Source: Melampsora larici-populina 98AG31
Lineage: Eukaryota > Basidiomycota > Pucciniomycetes > Pucciniales > Melampsoraceae
Direction of reading: 5' to 3'
DNA length: 64,000 nucleotides
Assembly (NCBI RefSeq): GCF_000204055.1
Contig: NW_006768833.1
Span: 303,039 to 367,038, forward strand
The notes below the pieces were generated by a model that did not search any database, had not been told where the DNA came from, and saw nothing but the letters and a program-made list of their open reading frames with translations. Below, in pieces: positions 12,417 through 23,362 of the stretch. The stretch's first letter is position 1. Each line of letters opens with the position of its first letter. The translations under genes were made by a program, and so were the position numbers.

Positions 12417-14829
12417 TCTGAAACTTTTGACTTGAAACGAGTTAAAATAAGAAAAAACTAAAAAAATGTTGTATAAAGTGAAACGATCAGGAAATTAAGT
12501 AATTTCTTGAAGAATTTGATTGATGATGTGTAAAGATGAAGTGTAGGATTACAATTCACTTTTTGATGATTTGAATGTGTAAAATGAGTTCTTATAAAAG
12601 GCTTTCTCCTTTTGTTCTGTTTTGACTTTTCAAGTTGTAGGATTGAAGTTGAAGAAGAAGAAGAAGAAATCGATTTTCAAAGACTTCATCAGTTCTTCCC
12701 GTTCCTGTTTATTAAAACTCAATTAAATTTAATTCTAAATCCCGATTTCAATTTCAATTGGGGTAAATTCAAATTCAACCACAAATCGGTATCCACACAC
12801 TACGGGCGGGGACTGCACTTGACAGGCTATGTACTACAGCACTACAACACTACACAGCCGTCGGTTTATGAGGTGATCGAAGGGAACAAGACGACCAAAA
12901 TGGCAAGGTGTTGCAGACATATCGGACGAAAAAGAAAGTTATGCTAAAATCAAAACCGTTCGGTTTGAGTTGGTTGGGGTAGAGAACAATATGAGAGGAT
13001 AGGAAAAAGGAACTCGATGCTCATGTAATCTTCTCCTATGGATAATGGCCCAGGCCAAATTGATGATCCAGTTTCGAGTGGGACATGGTGGTCAACTCAT
13101 GATACATGCTTTGATAGGTCATCAAGCACTTCAAAATCGACAAGTCAGTCTGTCCTCCCTCTGATCTCCTTTAGAAAAGTCCATTATCAAATCCGGTGTA
13201 CCTACTTCTTGACCCATTCTTCTTATCAGACACTTGATTTTCTTAATCCAAACAAAAGTACAAACTTATTAGGAGACACTCAAAGTCACTGGCCCAATGC
13301 TTTAAGAGAGCCTTATCTCCTACTCTCACTGTGTACTTCAGCTTAACTTTGCGTTATCCTGAGTTTCAAGGATGTCATCTTCTCAAGAGATCTTCTTGCG
13401 AGAAGCTCTGCTGTTCGAATCGATTCAATTGATGCTGGTATTCCGGAAGATTGACGATACTTGAAAAACTTGAGTTTCTAGACTACATGACTCCTCATTT
13501 GGTCACTTTACTCGGTTTGATAATCACCTCCTCGGATTCCACAGCTGATGATCAAGTTATTAGAGAATCACTCCATGATCAACACCGTACAGAGCAGTTT
13601 GTCATATTGATCTCATCAATAAACGCCGCGCACAGAGAGATTTCTTAAGATAGCGAATAAACATATTGCTTCTTTTTGATCACCGAATCATGATAAACAT
13701 AAGCTGTGACCACTCTTCATCACAGCTTAAAACCATGTTATTTACATTGATTAGACGTTGAAATGGGAAACTTCAGATATACACGCATTGGCTTAACAAT
13801 TTCTTGAAAAGGTTCCATAATTAAGAAGTTTCGGCGTTCATCGAGGCTATCAAGATGTAGTTTGAATGATTTTTGTAAAATAGGTTTTCCTTGTAAAAGT
13901 CTAAGTGCCAAAAACCTACAACAAATTTCTTGGATTTCGAAGCATAAATGGTAAATATGCAAATTGTTACAGAAAAATTAGTTTCTATACCTCCAAAGTC
14001 TGTGGATTCATTGGAATGAAAGATAATTCTCAAGTCTTGAAAAATTGTGTAAGATCCACTTTTTCAAATAATGTGACTCGTGTTTACGAGATGCTTTTTG
14101 GTGGGAAGTTCAGACCCACGAGTTGAGAATCACCCAGATAATATGTTGGTGAGGAAGACGTGCTGCCTGGCTTTGTTAAAATCCAAGTCGGACATACGTT
14201 TACGAGCCACAGACAAGATTGATTGGCCTTGGAAAGTCTTGATCGCTGTGTCTTGTGGAGCAAGTACTGCTTTTGTAGGCTCGAGATCTGCCGGTGAACC
14301 TTTTGACAAAATATCTCATGGAAGCTTCTTTGTCAAAGAAACAACTGCTGATGTGTAACGACCGGTGAACCACAGCTTGGGAAACCAAGTTTCTATCAAG
14401 AGTCAAAGACTCAAAGCATAAGGATTCATTGTATAAATAAAGTGAGTATATATTGAGAGGTCGCCATCAGCCGTTAAGCTCAAATCTTTGACGATGATGT
14501 CAAGGTTGGAGAGGGAGTTGAATGTCGACGGAGCCGGGTTAGCCTACCTGTCCGACTCGAATGCATCGGCATGTACCTTGAACCCCTGTGTACCGATACA
14601 CCGCGATCAAATCGACAAACTAGCCCTAATGCGCAGCAGTCTCACTTACATAGGTCTGAGGAGCCGGACCCCCCGGCCAATAGCAGCAATTGGGCGGGTG
14701 CAGCGACACCCTCAACTAGGTGCCCACGCAAAAGGTTAATATTCACCTTTCTCAATATCCTGATTCCTATCTTATCGACACTTAAATTGACGTTTCTTCT
14801 CATCATCAATTAGGCAGTGATTCTTCAAG
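12417..14829. other. Intergenic region
   Basis: No gene supported. Open frames of 60-110 codons have no motif and no exon partners. The final 200 bases upstream of the L13 gene contain a CCAAT box (14677-14682), a TAGCCCTAAT element near 14622 resembling the telobox-like motif seen in some fungal ribosomal-protein promoters, and a pyrimidine-rich stretch just before the start codon. Confidence 0.35.
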
Positions 14830-15725
14830 ATGGGTTTCCGGGGTAACAACGTACTACACAAGAATCACTTTCGAAAAGATTGGCAACGTCGAGTCAAGAC
14901 GTGGTTTGATCAACCTGGAGCCAAGAAACGCAGACGTAATGCTCGACAAGCCAAGGCTGCTGCTGCTGGTGTGAGGTGTGTTGGGATATCTTGCCTCAAG
15001 AATGATTTATGACCTTCGACGAATGATTCATCAATGCACCGATTCTGGAACGCCTGACTTACGATTCGATTGATCATCATCATTTCACAGACCTACCTCT
15101 CTCCTTCGTCCTGCTGTCCGATGCATGACCGTGCGTTACAACCGAAGACTCAGATCTGGTCGTGGATTCACCGCTGCTGAATTGGCCGCTGCCGGTATCC
15201 GACGCAAGGAAGCTCTCACCATTGGTATTCCTTACGATCACCGACGACGAAACAAGAGTGAAGAGGGTGTCTCCGTCAACACCGAGCGACTCTTAGCTTA
15301 CAAGGAACGATTGATCCTTTTCCCCAAGAACGCCAAGAAGCCTGCCAAAGGCGACTCAACCGTAGGTAGTCTTATTCTACGACATGTCAACGACCTTAAC
15401 TCACCTTTCTCATTTCCAATATTCCATGCTACAGGACCTCACTGCCCCCACCACTCAAAACATCACCTCCGTTCTCCCCATTCCATCTGGAACAAAGCCC
15501 GAAGCTGCCCGTGCAATCACTGCCGAGGAGCGCGAGTTCAACGCCTACCGTGCTCTCCGGGAGGCCCGAACACAACAGAGACAGGCTGGTATCTGGAAAG
15601 TCCGAAAACAAAAGAAGGTTCGTTGGTTTAAAACAATATGGGTTTCTGTTATTCACTCGACTGACCTCAAACTGATTTCTTTTTTGAATTAATAGGAGGA
15701 AGAGGAAGCTGCCAAGAAGAAGTGA
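14830..15725 (+). CDS. RPL13: 60S ribosomal protein L13 (eL13)
   Basis: Structural protein of the large ribosomal subunit. Four exons, 14830-14975, 15091-15361, 15435-15617 and 15696-15725, join with GT-AG introns into about 209 residues, the normal length for eukaryotic eL13. The start [20 protein letters not shown] and the internal block [20 protein letters not shown] are characteristic. The C-terminal exon adds an [13 protein letters not shown] charged tail. The protein is strongly basic. The introns are 115, 73 and 78 bases. The promoter side is pyrimidine-rich with a CCAAT box and a CCCTAA element. Recognition is firm; every splice junction restores the expected reading frame. Confidence 0.97.
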
Positions 15726-16270
15726 TTTCGACTTACCTTTCCCTTTCACATATGGGGTGCTTTATATGGCAATCTTCTTTGCAATCTATCGCGTCTCATT
15801 GCAATTTGCTTTCAACATTGCCTTGTCGACCTTACGTTGTATTATGCCAAAGAGTTCATTATGGATTAGGACTCAAAGTCTAAGTGAACCATATATGTCT
15901 GGTGTATAATCATGCCTATTTTTTCATGAAAAGTCTCCTTCAAAGGCGATCATATCAATTTACTCAGTTCTTCCGATAATACCTTTGACATGTGATCGTG
16001 TTTGATTCCACCTATTAAGTCACTCGTGGTTCTTGCCAAAACCTCACGCCCAGAGATCCACTTGGCAACCGAGTCTTGCGCCCACTTGAGTCACGGACTC
16101 ACGTCCGGCATACAATTCCCTTGAAAAGGGTATTGAAACTGGAATTTCTCAATTGCCTTCATCAAATGCTGATCTAGGATTCCTCAAATCCTCCGGATGC
16201 ATGATAGTCAATCCTCACCTAACCTAACTAAGTCCCTCTTGGAGAAAAGAGTAGTTGAGAGAGGGACTCA
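15726..16270. other. Region between L13 and a MITE
   Basis: The 3' flank of the L13 gene, then unremarkable sequence. No gene seen. Confidence 0.4.
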
Positions 16271-16656
16271 GAGCATCCACAGCCGTGTGGCGTAAACCAT
16301 GTTGTGCGGAAATTTAGGGCAAAATCATCCACAGCTGATGCCCTAAATTTTCACGTAGCTAAGGGAATTCCCTCTGTGGGAGCCAAAATAGGCCAAATAT
16401 GTTCTATTTTGGCTTGCTCCCTAAATTCATCTGTACCTCGCTTCTCCCATAACTCCCACTTCCATGACTGCACTCCCTGCAGAATATCTCCCTCGATGAT
16501 CAACTAACCCATAACTCACTTCACAAAATATGCCACAAGCCGTACTGTATGACCCCATGGCTGTGCATTGTTTGAAATTTATGCCTCAAACACTTGCCTA
16601 AACAATCCGTGCAACGCTCCATACAATACAAATTTACGGCACGGCTGGGGATGCTC
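16271..16656. mobile_element. MITE with GAGCATCC termini
   Basis: The left end reads GAGCATCCACAGCCGTG and the right end is the inverse complement of GAGCATCCCCAGCCGTG, a 17-bp terminal inverted repeat with one mismatch. Flanking trinucleotides are TCA on the left and TTA on the right, close to but not an exact 3-bp duplication. The 386-bp interior has no coding potential and contains further inverted segments just inside the ends. A second element with the same GAGCATCC start sits at 59158-59499. PIF/Harbinger-type MITEs are the likeliest class. Confidence 0.65.
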
Positions 16657-17322
16657 TTATACACCACTAAAAGGCTTTTGGGCAAATTTAGGTGAGTTCA
16701 GGGGATTTAGAGACCCAACCACTGCATGATTGTTTTCTTGTCCATGTAACATATGAACATCACATTGTGTCATTTTTGTGAGCTCCACCAATAGTCCACA
16801 GCACAGGACACCACTCCATTGTCATCACGGGAAGCTGAGATGTGTTGTATACGTAATGAAAGCTCAGGGCAATCAGCCGCTGACCCCACAGAGCTACTAT
16901 GAACCCAAAACACCCATGAGAGAGACATGATTGTGCGGTAATTATATGTCCACAAGATATTGAACCAATTTGTTTTTTTTCTTTGATTTCTTACTCATAA
17001 CCAACCAATACTTCATCTGTGCTGACCTCACCATCAGTGCATCCTTAAATATCACATCAGCCTCATTCTTTGGCTTTCATGCAGCCACCAAAGGAACAGG
17101 CAAATCAAAATCATCACTTCACAGGGGGTGACATGTATCACCTCCTGTGAAATGTGTGGGAGATTGGTCTGACCAGGTCTGGGTAAAACCCCTTGATCAT
17201 GTCTGCTCATTCCTTTTGCATCACTCAGTGCCCCCAGTCATTCACATTTCAAACATTAATTCAATCTGTCATTCCTCTTGCTTTGATGTTATCCAACAAT
17301 ACCTCCACAGGGGCCCAGATCT
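16657..17322. other. Unassigned repeat-flanking sequence
   Basis: No gene seen. The stretch just after the MITE (TTATACACCA) recurs after another GGAGATGCTC-like end near 27099, so part of this may be additional transposon-derived sequence. Confidence 0.3.
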
Positions 17323-17690
17323 CATGTGGCGGGCACGGCACATTTTTTGTGTCCTTGGATGTGCCTAGCAAGGGCGCGCCCAGGCATGTCTTTTTTTCTG
17401 AATCTAGGGGGGGTGCACCCTATCTGAATCCTAGTTGAATGAGACTTGGTTTGATAAGATTTGTCTTGCTTCTGAACTTTATTTTTGGCACAGGCACATG
17501 TATTCAAGAAACCCCACCTAAAACCCAACTTTTTCAACAACACCTACCAAATGGATTGAGCCTACTGCTAATAGTGGGCTGATGTGGACGGGATTCAAAG
17601 GGGACAATGAACGGAAGCATGGTTGCTGTTGCGCTAAGTGCAAGCATTGCAATGCCCAGATGGATGGAAAAACTGCTAAACTTTATTGCC
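17323..17690 (+). pseudogene. Decayed hAT transposon, 5' part (interrupted by a retrotransposon)
   Basis: The sequence at 17323 (CATGTGGCGGGCACGGCACA) aligns with the left end of the better-preserved hAT element at 53330 (CAGGTGGTGGGCGCGGCGCG), with CpG positions changed to CA. The frame from about 17550 reads WIEP, then WTGFK, AKCKHC, QMDGK and AKLYC, matching the N-terminal BED-like zinc-finger region of the 53-kb transposase (WIEPP, WTGFKAF, AKCKFCKLEMDGK, PKLYH). Coding continues after the inserted chromovirus at 23528 with HMMQDCKSISI. The copy is non-functional. Confidence 0.85.
17686..17690. repeat. Target-site duplication, left copy (TTGCC)
   Basis: TTGCC precedes the left LTR and is repeated exactly at 23523-23527 after the right LTR, the 5-bp duplication expected of Ty3/gypsy integration. 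Confidence 0.9.
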
Positions 17691-17850
17691 TGTTATGAAC
17701 CAGTACACAGCAGGGACTAAGGAAAGAGCCAGGAAGGTGCTAACCAGTAGGTAACTAGATTGCAGTGTGAGTCTAATAGAGATACAATGGTGAGGGTGAA
17801 AATCCCTTCTCATCACACTACAAGCATAATCCAGTATAAGGATTATTACA
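17691..17850 (-). repeat. LTR, 3' copy relative to the element
   Basis: 160 bp with TG and CA ends; differs from its partner at 23363-23522 by three substitutions. Confidence 0.95.
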
Positions 17851-17861
17851 GTATTCCCCCT

Positions 17862-20800
17862 TTAAGGCCCAAACTCCTCTTGCAGTTCTACCTCCTTTCC
17901 CCGGGTCAGCATTAAAAAACCCAGTGGGAAAAAGCTTGACCCACTCTCATTTTCTCTGTGACCTTTTGTATTTACTTGTACTTGAGGAAACCTTAGATTA
18001 AATTCATTTACCATGTCTTGCGCGTTGATTAAATTGCTTGCTGGTTCCCATGAGTCCTCCCCCTTCCCGTAACCTTTCCAACTCACTAGATATTCTACCT
18101 TATTATACCTCTTCCTAGCATCCAGGATTGAAGCAATTTCCCATTCGTCCTCACCTTGTATTTCGATTGGAGGCGGTGGTGAACTTTTCCGAGATGTGAT
18201 GGTATCTGGTTCAAACTTCCTCAAAACGGACACGTGGAAGACAAGATGGACGCCCTTCATAGTCAGTGGTAATTTTAACTTATAGGCAGAAGTTGAGATT
18301 TGTTTGACAATACTAAATGGTCCTAGCCATCTATGGTCCAGCTTTGGGCTCGGCCTCGTGGTGGATATGTTGCGGCTACTAAGCCATACCCTCTCGCCTA
18401 CTTTCCACACAGGAGTTGGCCTTACCCCTTTGTCAAACTGGTGCTTCATTGATTCTTGAGCTCCTGCTAAGCAGCATTGAAGTTCCATTTGGACTTCCGC
18501 TAGCCTTTGTAGGCGTTCTTCGACTACAGGTATACACTGTTCCTCGGAGGGTATTGATCCTAAACTCAGGTCGTAGCCGTAATTTGCTTTGAAGGGCGAC
18601 ATTCCGGTTGACGTGTGCGTGTTGTTGTTATAAGCGAATTTGGCTGGTGCTAATAAGGAGGTCCAGTCATCCTGATGGTAAGAAACAAAGTGGCGTAAGT
18701 ATTGCTCTACTACTTTGTTTGCTATCTCAGACTGTCCATCGGTACAAGGGTGATACACCGTTGATGGTTGCAATTTGATACCTAACCGCTTATTGAGCTG
18801 AGAAGTGATCTTTGATACAAATACGCTACCCCTATCCAACACGCACGTCTTCGGCGTTCCTTGCAACCTCCAGATTTCTTTCATCATAATGTCAGCCAGG
18901 CGTTCGGCACCATCCGTCTCCTTACAGGCCACGAAGTGTGCCATTTTTGTAAGTCTGTCAATCACCGTTAGGATACTATCGTTCCCCTGTGATGATGGTA
19001 AACCAGTAATAAGGTCGTATGCGATGTCGGTCCAAGGGCCAGCGGGTATAGGGAGAGGCTCAAGAGTACCAAAAGGCTTCATTAATGATGGTTTAACCCT
19101 TTGGCACGACGTGCAACCTTTGACGTATCGGTTGACAAAATTCTTCAGACCCGACCACGTGTATTGCCTCTTCACCAGGTTCAACGTCTTGGTTCTGCCC
19201 GGATGGCCTGCTAGCTTGCTATCATGATAAGTGCAAAGGATGTCAGTCTTCAGGTCTTGGTTATCAGGTACTATGATTTTCCCCCCTTTATATACCACAC
19301 TGTCTACAACCTGATATTTGGTTAACGCTGCTTTGACCTTTGATGACACAGGATTCAGCACCGCAGTCATGATTTCCTTGAGGTTCTTGTCTTCACTGGT
19401 AAGATTCCGCACTTCGTCGATCAATTGTACATCGGATTTAAAGTTGACTTCAGTCTCGTCTTCACAACTAAATTGGGCTTCGAAGGCGTCCACAGATGCA
19501 AAGGTGTCCTCCGTGATGTTAGCTGGTCGTAACAATTGGCCAAATGTTAGTTTTTCGTCCTGCAAAGGTTGTAAATCTGGGCGTCTAGACAATGCATCTG
19601 GTTGTGTTGAGTGGCGGCCTGGTCTGAACTTAATAACAAAATCAAAACAACCTAAAGTTTCCGCCCATCTGGCCTGCCTCCTAGTCAACTGTTTAGTAGT
19701 CATAAAACTCTCCAGGTTCTTGTGATCTGTATAAACAATTACATCCAGTCTGTGCGGGTTACCCTTGAGATACTGGCGCCATTCTTTAAATGAAGCCACT
19801 AGCGCCAATAGTTCCTTATCGAAAATTTCATAATTCCGCTCCGCTGGAATTAGGGAACGTGAGAGGTAGGCCACTGGGTGAAGCTCGTTGTCATCGCCTT
19901 TCTGTGACAGCACCGCTCCTAATGCGAAGTCAGAGCAATCACACTCAAGTACGAACGGCTGGTACGGGTCGGCGATTTTGAGGACTGACGCCGTTGTAAA
20001 GGCTGATTTCAAGGAGTCGAATGCCTTCTGCCTTTCATCATTCCAGGTAAAGCTAGTCTCCTTACGTGTCAAATCGTGTAACGGTCGTGCCATTTTAGAG
20101 AACTGGCCAATGAATCTTCTGTAAAAATTCAAGAATCCAATAAACCGTAGTACTTCAGATGTATTCTTTGGTGTTGGCCAATCCGTCACTGCTTTAACCT
20201 TGGCAGGGTCCATACGAACTTTGTTTTCTGAGATGATAAGACCGAGGTATTTGACTTCTGAACGTGAGAACTCGCATTTTTCCGGTTTCAACCAAAGAGA
20301 ATGTTTACTAAGTATCTCCAGTACACTTTCCACTGCTTGCTCGTGATCAACTCCGTCCTTGGTATGAATCATGATGTCGTCAATGAATGCTTCTACATCT
20401 TTCCCTATTCTACCAAGTAAGATATCTTGAATGAAATACTGGAACCATCCCACAGCTCCCGTAGGTCCAAACGGCATCGTAAGTGGTGCAAATTGGCCGG
20501 CTCTGCAAATGAATGCTAACTTATCCTCGTCCTCCTCTGCTACCCGGATATTCCCATAAGCGTTTCGTAGATCCAGTTTGGTGAATCTCCTTGAGTTAAG
20601 CAGGCTGTCGATTAGGCCCATGGTAAGAGGCAGAGGATACCTGTTCTTCACGGTGAGAGCATTGAGTCGTCGGTAGTCAAAGCATGGCCGTAAATTGCCG
20701 TCTTTTTTACCTGTGAATAGTACCGGAGCCGCCCATGGTGACTTGGTGCGGCAAATAGTTCCGTTTGCAAGACCTTCCTTGACCATACTATCCAGAACTT

Positions 20801-21512
20801 TGTTCTTGGCTGGTGACAAAGGTATGATTTTACCTGCCTGAGGTGTGGCACCAGGTACTAATTCAACCCTAAAGTCGTACTTCCTCCTTGGCGGAAGTCC
20901 TTGAGCCTTGGACTTTGAAAACATATTAATGTACTTATGGTATCTTGCAGGTACGAGTTCCTTCACTGGCTTCTGAATAACATCCTTATGACCTTCTGCA
21001 GCTACCCTAGCGGCCGTTGACCATGAAGTTTTGGCCGTGCTCAGTTCAGGTAATCCTCCTTGTGATCTATTTTGGAGAGAATCAAACTCGCTAGCTGTTT
21101 CAGGGGACATAAGGACTTTTTCAGGATCGCACTCACATTGCGGGGGTATTAGTGTTTCATTGCTAGCATCAGCGCTGGAACATACCCCCTCTTCACATTG
21201 CCTAGCGTCCCTCGTGTCCTCTTTTGGTTCTGAGGGTGTTGTCGGTAAGGAAGAGACTGCCACGTCAGTCGCAATTGTGGTTGTCGTGGGTGCTGCCGTC
21301 GTCACTGTCCGTACTCCGTCGTGTGGATGCAACTGTTCGAGGAATTGTAAAGGATTTCCAGCTGCTTCTCGACTGAGGATAGTAGGATCAAAATCTGACT
21401 CACATTGCGGGGGTATCAGTGTGCTTTTGCTGTCATCAGCGCTAGCACATACCCTCTCGCTACTATTCCTAGCTTCCCTTGCGGGCTCCAAGGGTGTTGA
21501 CGGTAGCAGCAA
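17862..21512 (-). CDS. Pol polyprotein: RT, RNase H, integrase, chromodomain
   Basis: Open frame of 1216 residues. The reverse transcriptase shows PCFDYRRLN, TKLDLRNAY and the catalytic FIDD at about residues 376-379. RNase H follows with an ECDCSDFALGAVLS start and YTDHKNLESF. Integrase has the HHCC finger (HDSKLAGHPGRT followed by CTSCQRVK), catalytic-core blocks with TDIAYDLI, VLDRGSVF and YHPCTDGQSE (the D, D, E residues are present) and a GPF module (RWLGPFSIV). The C-terminus carries a chromodomain (EWEIASILDARK, then YLVSWKGYGKGEDSWEP), which classifies it as a chromovirus. The frame is the same as the protease segment upstream, separated from it by a single TGA at about 21594-21596. 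The RT-integrase part has no visible break. Confidence 0.95.
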   Translation of the reverse strand: MLLPSTPLEPAREARNSSERVCASADDSKSTLIPPQCESDFDPTILSREAAGNPLQFLEQLHPHDGVRTVTTAAPTTTTIATDVAVSSLPTTPSEPKEDTRDARQCEEGVCSSADASNETLIPPQCECDPEKVLMSPETASEFDSLQNRSQGGLPELSTAKTSWSTAARVAAEGHKDVIQKPVKELVPARYHKYINMFSKSKAQGLPPRRKYDFRVELVPGATPQAGKIIPLSPAKNKVLDSMVKEGLANGTICRTKSPWAAPVLFTGKKDGNLRPCFDYRRLNALTVKNRYPLPLTMGLIDSLLNSRRFTKLDLRNAYGNIRVAEEDEDKLAFICRAGQFAPLTMPFGPTGAVGWFQYFIQDILLGRIGKDVEAFIDDIMIHTKDGVDHEQAVESVLEILSKHSLWLKPEKCEFSRSEVKYLGLIISENKVRMDPAKVKAVTDWPTPKNTSEVLRFIGFLNFYRRFIGQFSKMARPLHDLTRKETSFTWNDERQKAFDSLKSAFTTASVLKIADPYQPFVLECDCSDFALGAVLSQKGDDNELHPVAYLSRSLIPAERNYEIFDKELLALVASFKEWRQYLKGNPHRLDVIVYTDHKNLESFMTTKQLTRRQARWAETLGCFDFVIKFRPGRHSTQPDALSRRPDLQPLQDEKLTFGQLLRPANITEDTFASVDAFEAQFSCEDETEVNFKSDVQLIDEVRNLTSEDKNLKEIMTAVLNPVSSKVKAALTKYQVVDSVVYKGGKIIVPDNQDLKTDILCTYHDSKLAGHPGRTKTLNLVKRQYTWSGLKNFVNRYVKGCTSCQRVKPSLMKPFGTLEPLPIPAGPWTDIAYDLITGLPSSQGNDSILTVIDRLTKMAHFVACKETDGAERLADIMMKEIWRLQGTPKTCVLDRGSVFVSKITSQLNKRLGIKLQPSTVYHPCTDGQSEIANKVVEQYLRHFVSYHQDDWTSLLAPAKFAYNNNTHTSTGMSPFKANYGYDLSLGSIPSEEQCIPVVEERLQRLAEVQMELQCCLAGAQESMKHQFDKGVRPTPVWKVGERVWLSSRNISTTRPSPKLDHRWLGPFSIVKQISTSAYKLKLPLTMKGVHLVFHVSVLRKFEPDTITSRKSSPPPPIEIQGEDEWEIASILDARKRYNKVEYLVSWKGYGKGEDSWEPASNLINAQDMVNEFNLRFPQVQVNTKGHRENESGSSFFPLGFLMLTRGKEVELQEEFGP

Positions 21513-21593
21513 AACCGCCTTGGCGGTCGCAATGTCGGATGGTGGATGTGGATTATAAGTTGCCGTCTTCCAATCAATCTGATTACCATATCT

Positions 21594-21992
21594 TCAGAAC
21601 CACAGCATGCCTAATAACACGTCATATGAGTTCTTCAACTGAGTTACAATGAATCTTGTTGGCAATGCTTTGTTGTTGATGGTGGTTTGAGCTTCTTTGG
21701 TGAGTTGTCTTGTCTGACCATCGAAAGCACTTACGGTGCAAGGGGTATTCATCCTGATTGTATGAATCTTGTGTTTCTTGACAAATGCTTCACTAATAGC
21801 CTCGTGCGTGGCCCCGCAGTCAAGGAGGCAAAGGGCGTCTGGGAATTTTGATGTGGCACGGGAGGGGGATTGGGTTTGGGACAAAGGTAACCTTAAGAAA
21901 AGGCGAGGGTCGCTTGCATTACAATTCAAATAAGTAACAGCCCCAACTCCAATTAACTCCTCCTTGTCGCTCGAGATAGGCACATCTATCAA
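21594..21992 (-). CDS. Retroviral-type aspartic protease segment of gag-pol
   Basis: Reads in the pol frame. It contains LCLLDCGATHEAIS, with the active-site D-S/T-G represented as DCGA, as in many Ty3/gypsy proteases, followed by the flap region and LLGMLWF near the end. The frame then meets a TGA and continues in the same frame as RYGNQIDW into the RT polyprotein, so the stop looks like a point mutation within a continuous pol. There is no ATG; expression would depend on a -1 frameshift from gag (slippery heptamer at 22007-22013). Confidence 0.85.
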   Translation of the reverse strand: MIDVPISSDKEELIGVGAVTYLNCNASDPRLFLRLPLSQTQSPSRATSKFPDALCLLDCGATHEAISEAFVKKHKIHTIRMNTPCTVSAFDGQTRQLTKEAQTTINNKALPTRFIVTQLKNSYDVLLGMLWF

Positions 21993-23074
21993 TCTCGAGC
22001 ACCTCCATTTTTTGATTCGTCAGCTCTTCCCTTCCCCTTCAATTCCGCTAATTCAGCCTCCAATTCAGCTATTCTTGGGTTTCCGCCACTACTTCTAATC
22101 CAATTGCCCTTCTCATCTTTTCGACCACAGTCAGCTGCCCTATGTCTGCCTTTCCCACATTTGAAACATAAACCTCTCTCGCTACGTCTAGCCATCTCCT
22201 CCCTTGATACCGAAAATCTGGCGCTCGAAAGGTCCATCGCGTCGGGATCGCGAGCAGCAGTTGATGTGGAGGTGGTGGTGCGATTGACCGTTCGGTTGGT
22301 TCCCGGGTGGAGTTCGTTGTCGATTGCAAGTGCGAAAGCCGTGATTTCCGGGAGGGATTCAAACGTTCGTAAGATCATGTTGACTCGCACCTCCTGCTTC
22401 AGACCTACCTTATAATGACTGATGTGCTCCATCTCTCCCCACCCCGTTCTTGCAGCTAACGACATAAACCTTGTAGTGTACTCAGCCACCGATCCTGTCT
22501 GTTGCAAAGCTCTGAGGTCTCGTTGGGCTCGGTTCTTCCGGTCTGAGTCGAGATAAGTAGCCTCAAACGTGGCGGCAAAGGCTTCTTAAGTGAGAGGTTC
22601 TTCGTCGTCGGGATGTAGTAAGCGCTTGTAAAACGGGGCGGCCCATTGGTTAGCCTCGCCCGTTAAGTACGATAAGGTGAAGATGATTTTAGTTTTGTCA
22701 TCAGGGAATGCATGAGAGTTGGCGAGTAAGTACAGTCCGACTTGATTGGCGAAAGCTTTGGCAGGATCGCCTTTAGTTCCGTTGAATTTGTCGGGAGTTC
22801 CCACCTTGGGACCGCGAGCTGTGCCAATAAGAGATTTGAGGTCTTCAGCCGTAAGTGGCTCTTTGACCCCGCTACTCATAGCTACTTCGGGATTGGTAGT
22901 TTGTGGGTGGGTCGGAGGGTTAGCGTGGGATTGAGATGCGCTACTGAATTGGCGCTGGAGTGAGGCTAGTTCCTCTTGCGTTGCCTTGCGCTGAGCTGTC
23001 TCTTCTTCCAACTTAGTATTCAAGTTGGTGAGTTGCTGAAGTATATTCGCGATGTTTGCCGATAAATCTTCCAT
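21989..23074 (-). pseudogene. Gag, one in-frame stop
   Basis: Gag starts near MEDLSANIANILQQL with a coiled-coil-like stretch (LNTKLEEETAQRK), then the Ty3-type capsid region (KFNGTKGDPAKAFANQ, LTGEANQWAAPFYK). The frame meets a TAA at 22586-22588 after DDEEPLT and resumes at once in the same frame with EAFAATFEATYLDSDRK, so one nonsense mutation splits it. The C-terminal half has LRALQQTGSVAEYTTRF and a CX2CX4HX4C zinc knuckle (CFKCGKGRHRAADC). It ends with a TGA at 21989-21991, overlapping the pol frame. An in-frame extension upstream of the chosen Met exists. Confidence 0.9.
22007..22013 (-). promoter_or_regulatory. Candidate -1 frameshift slippery site (A AAA AAT)
   Basis: In the gag frame the codons TCA AAA AAT contain the X XXY YYZ heptamer A AAA AAT, 15 bases upstream of the gag TGA. 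A -1 slip gives an open frame through LIDVPISS into protease. Gag lies in one frame and protease plus RT in the -1 frame, so such a site is expected here. The downstream structure was not modelled. Confidence 0.55.
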
Positions 23075-23362
23075 TGTGCCGGACTCTTCTGAGGTTAAAT
23101 CTAGATCTTGCGCCGATACAGCTTCGACTGAATTAGATGAGTTGTCGGATTCTTGTTCCTCTGCAAGAATAATAAAGTTCGCCGTTTTTGCGTTCTTCTA
23201 TATGTTAAACTATAGCCTGTCAATCTTCTTGATCTTCGTGTGATTTCTTCAAATAAGGTTTGATTTAAATTATATTTCCTTTAAGGTTCGTCGGTGGGTT
23301 TCGGCCTTTCAATTCTAGTTCTTGTAGTAGTCGTCCGCTGCAGATGATGAGACACTGCAATA

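Noticed and set aside
18805..22415. Plus-strand open frames within the chromovirus
   Set aside because: They are antisense to the well-recognised gag-pol frames and have no motif of their own.
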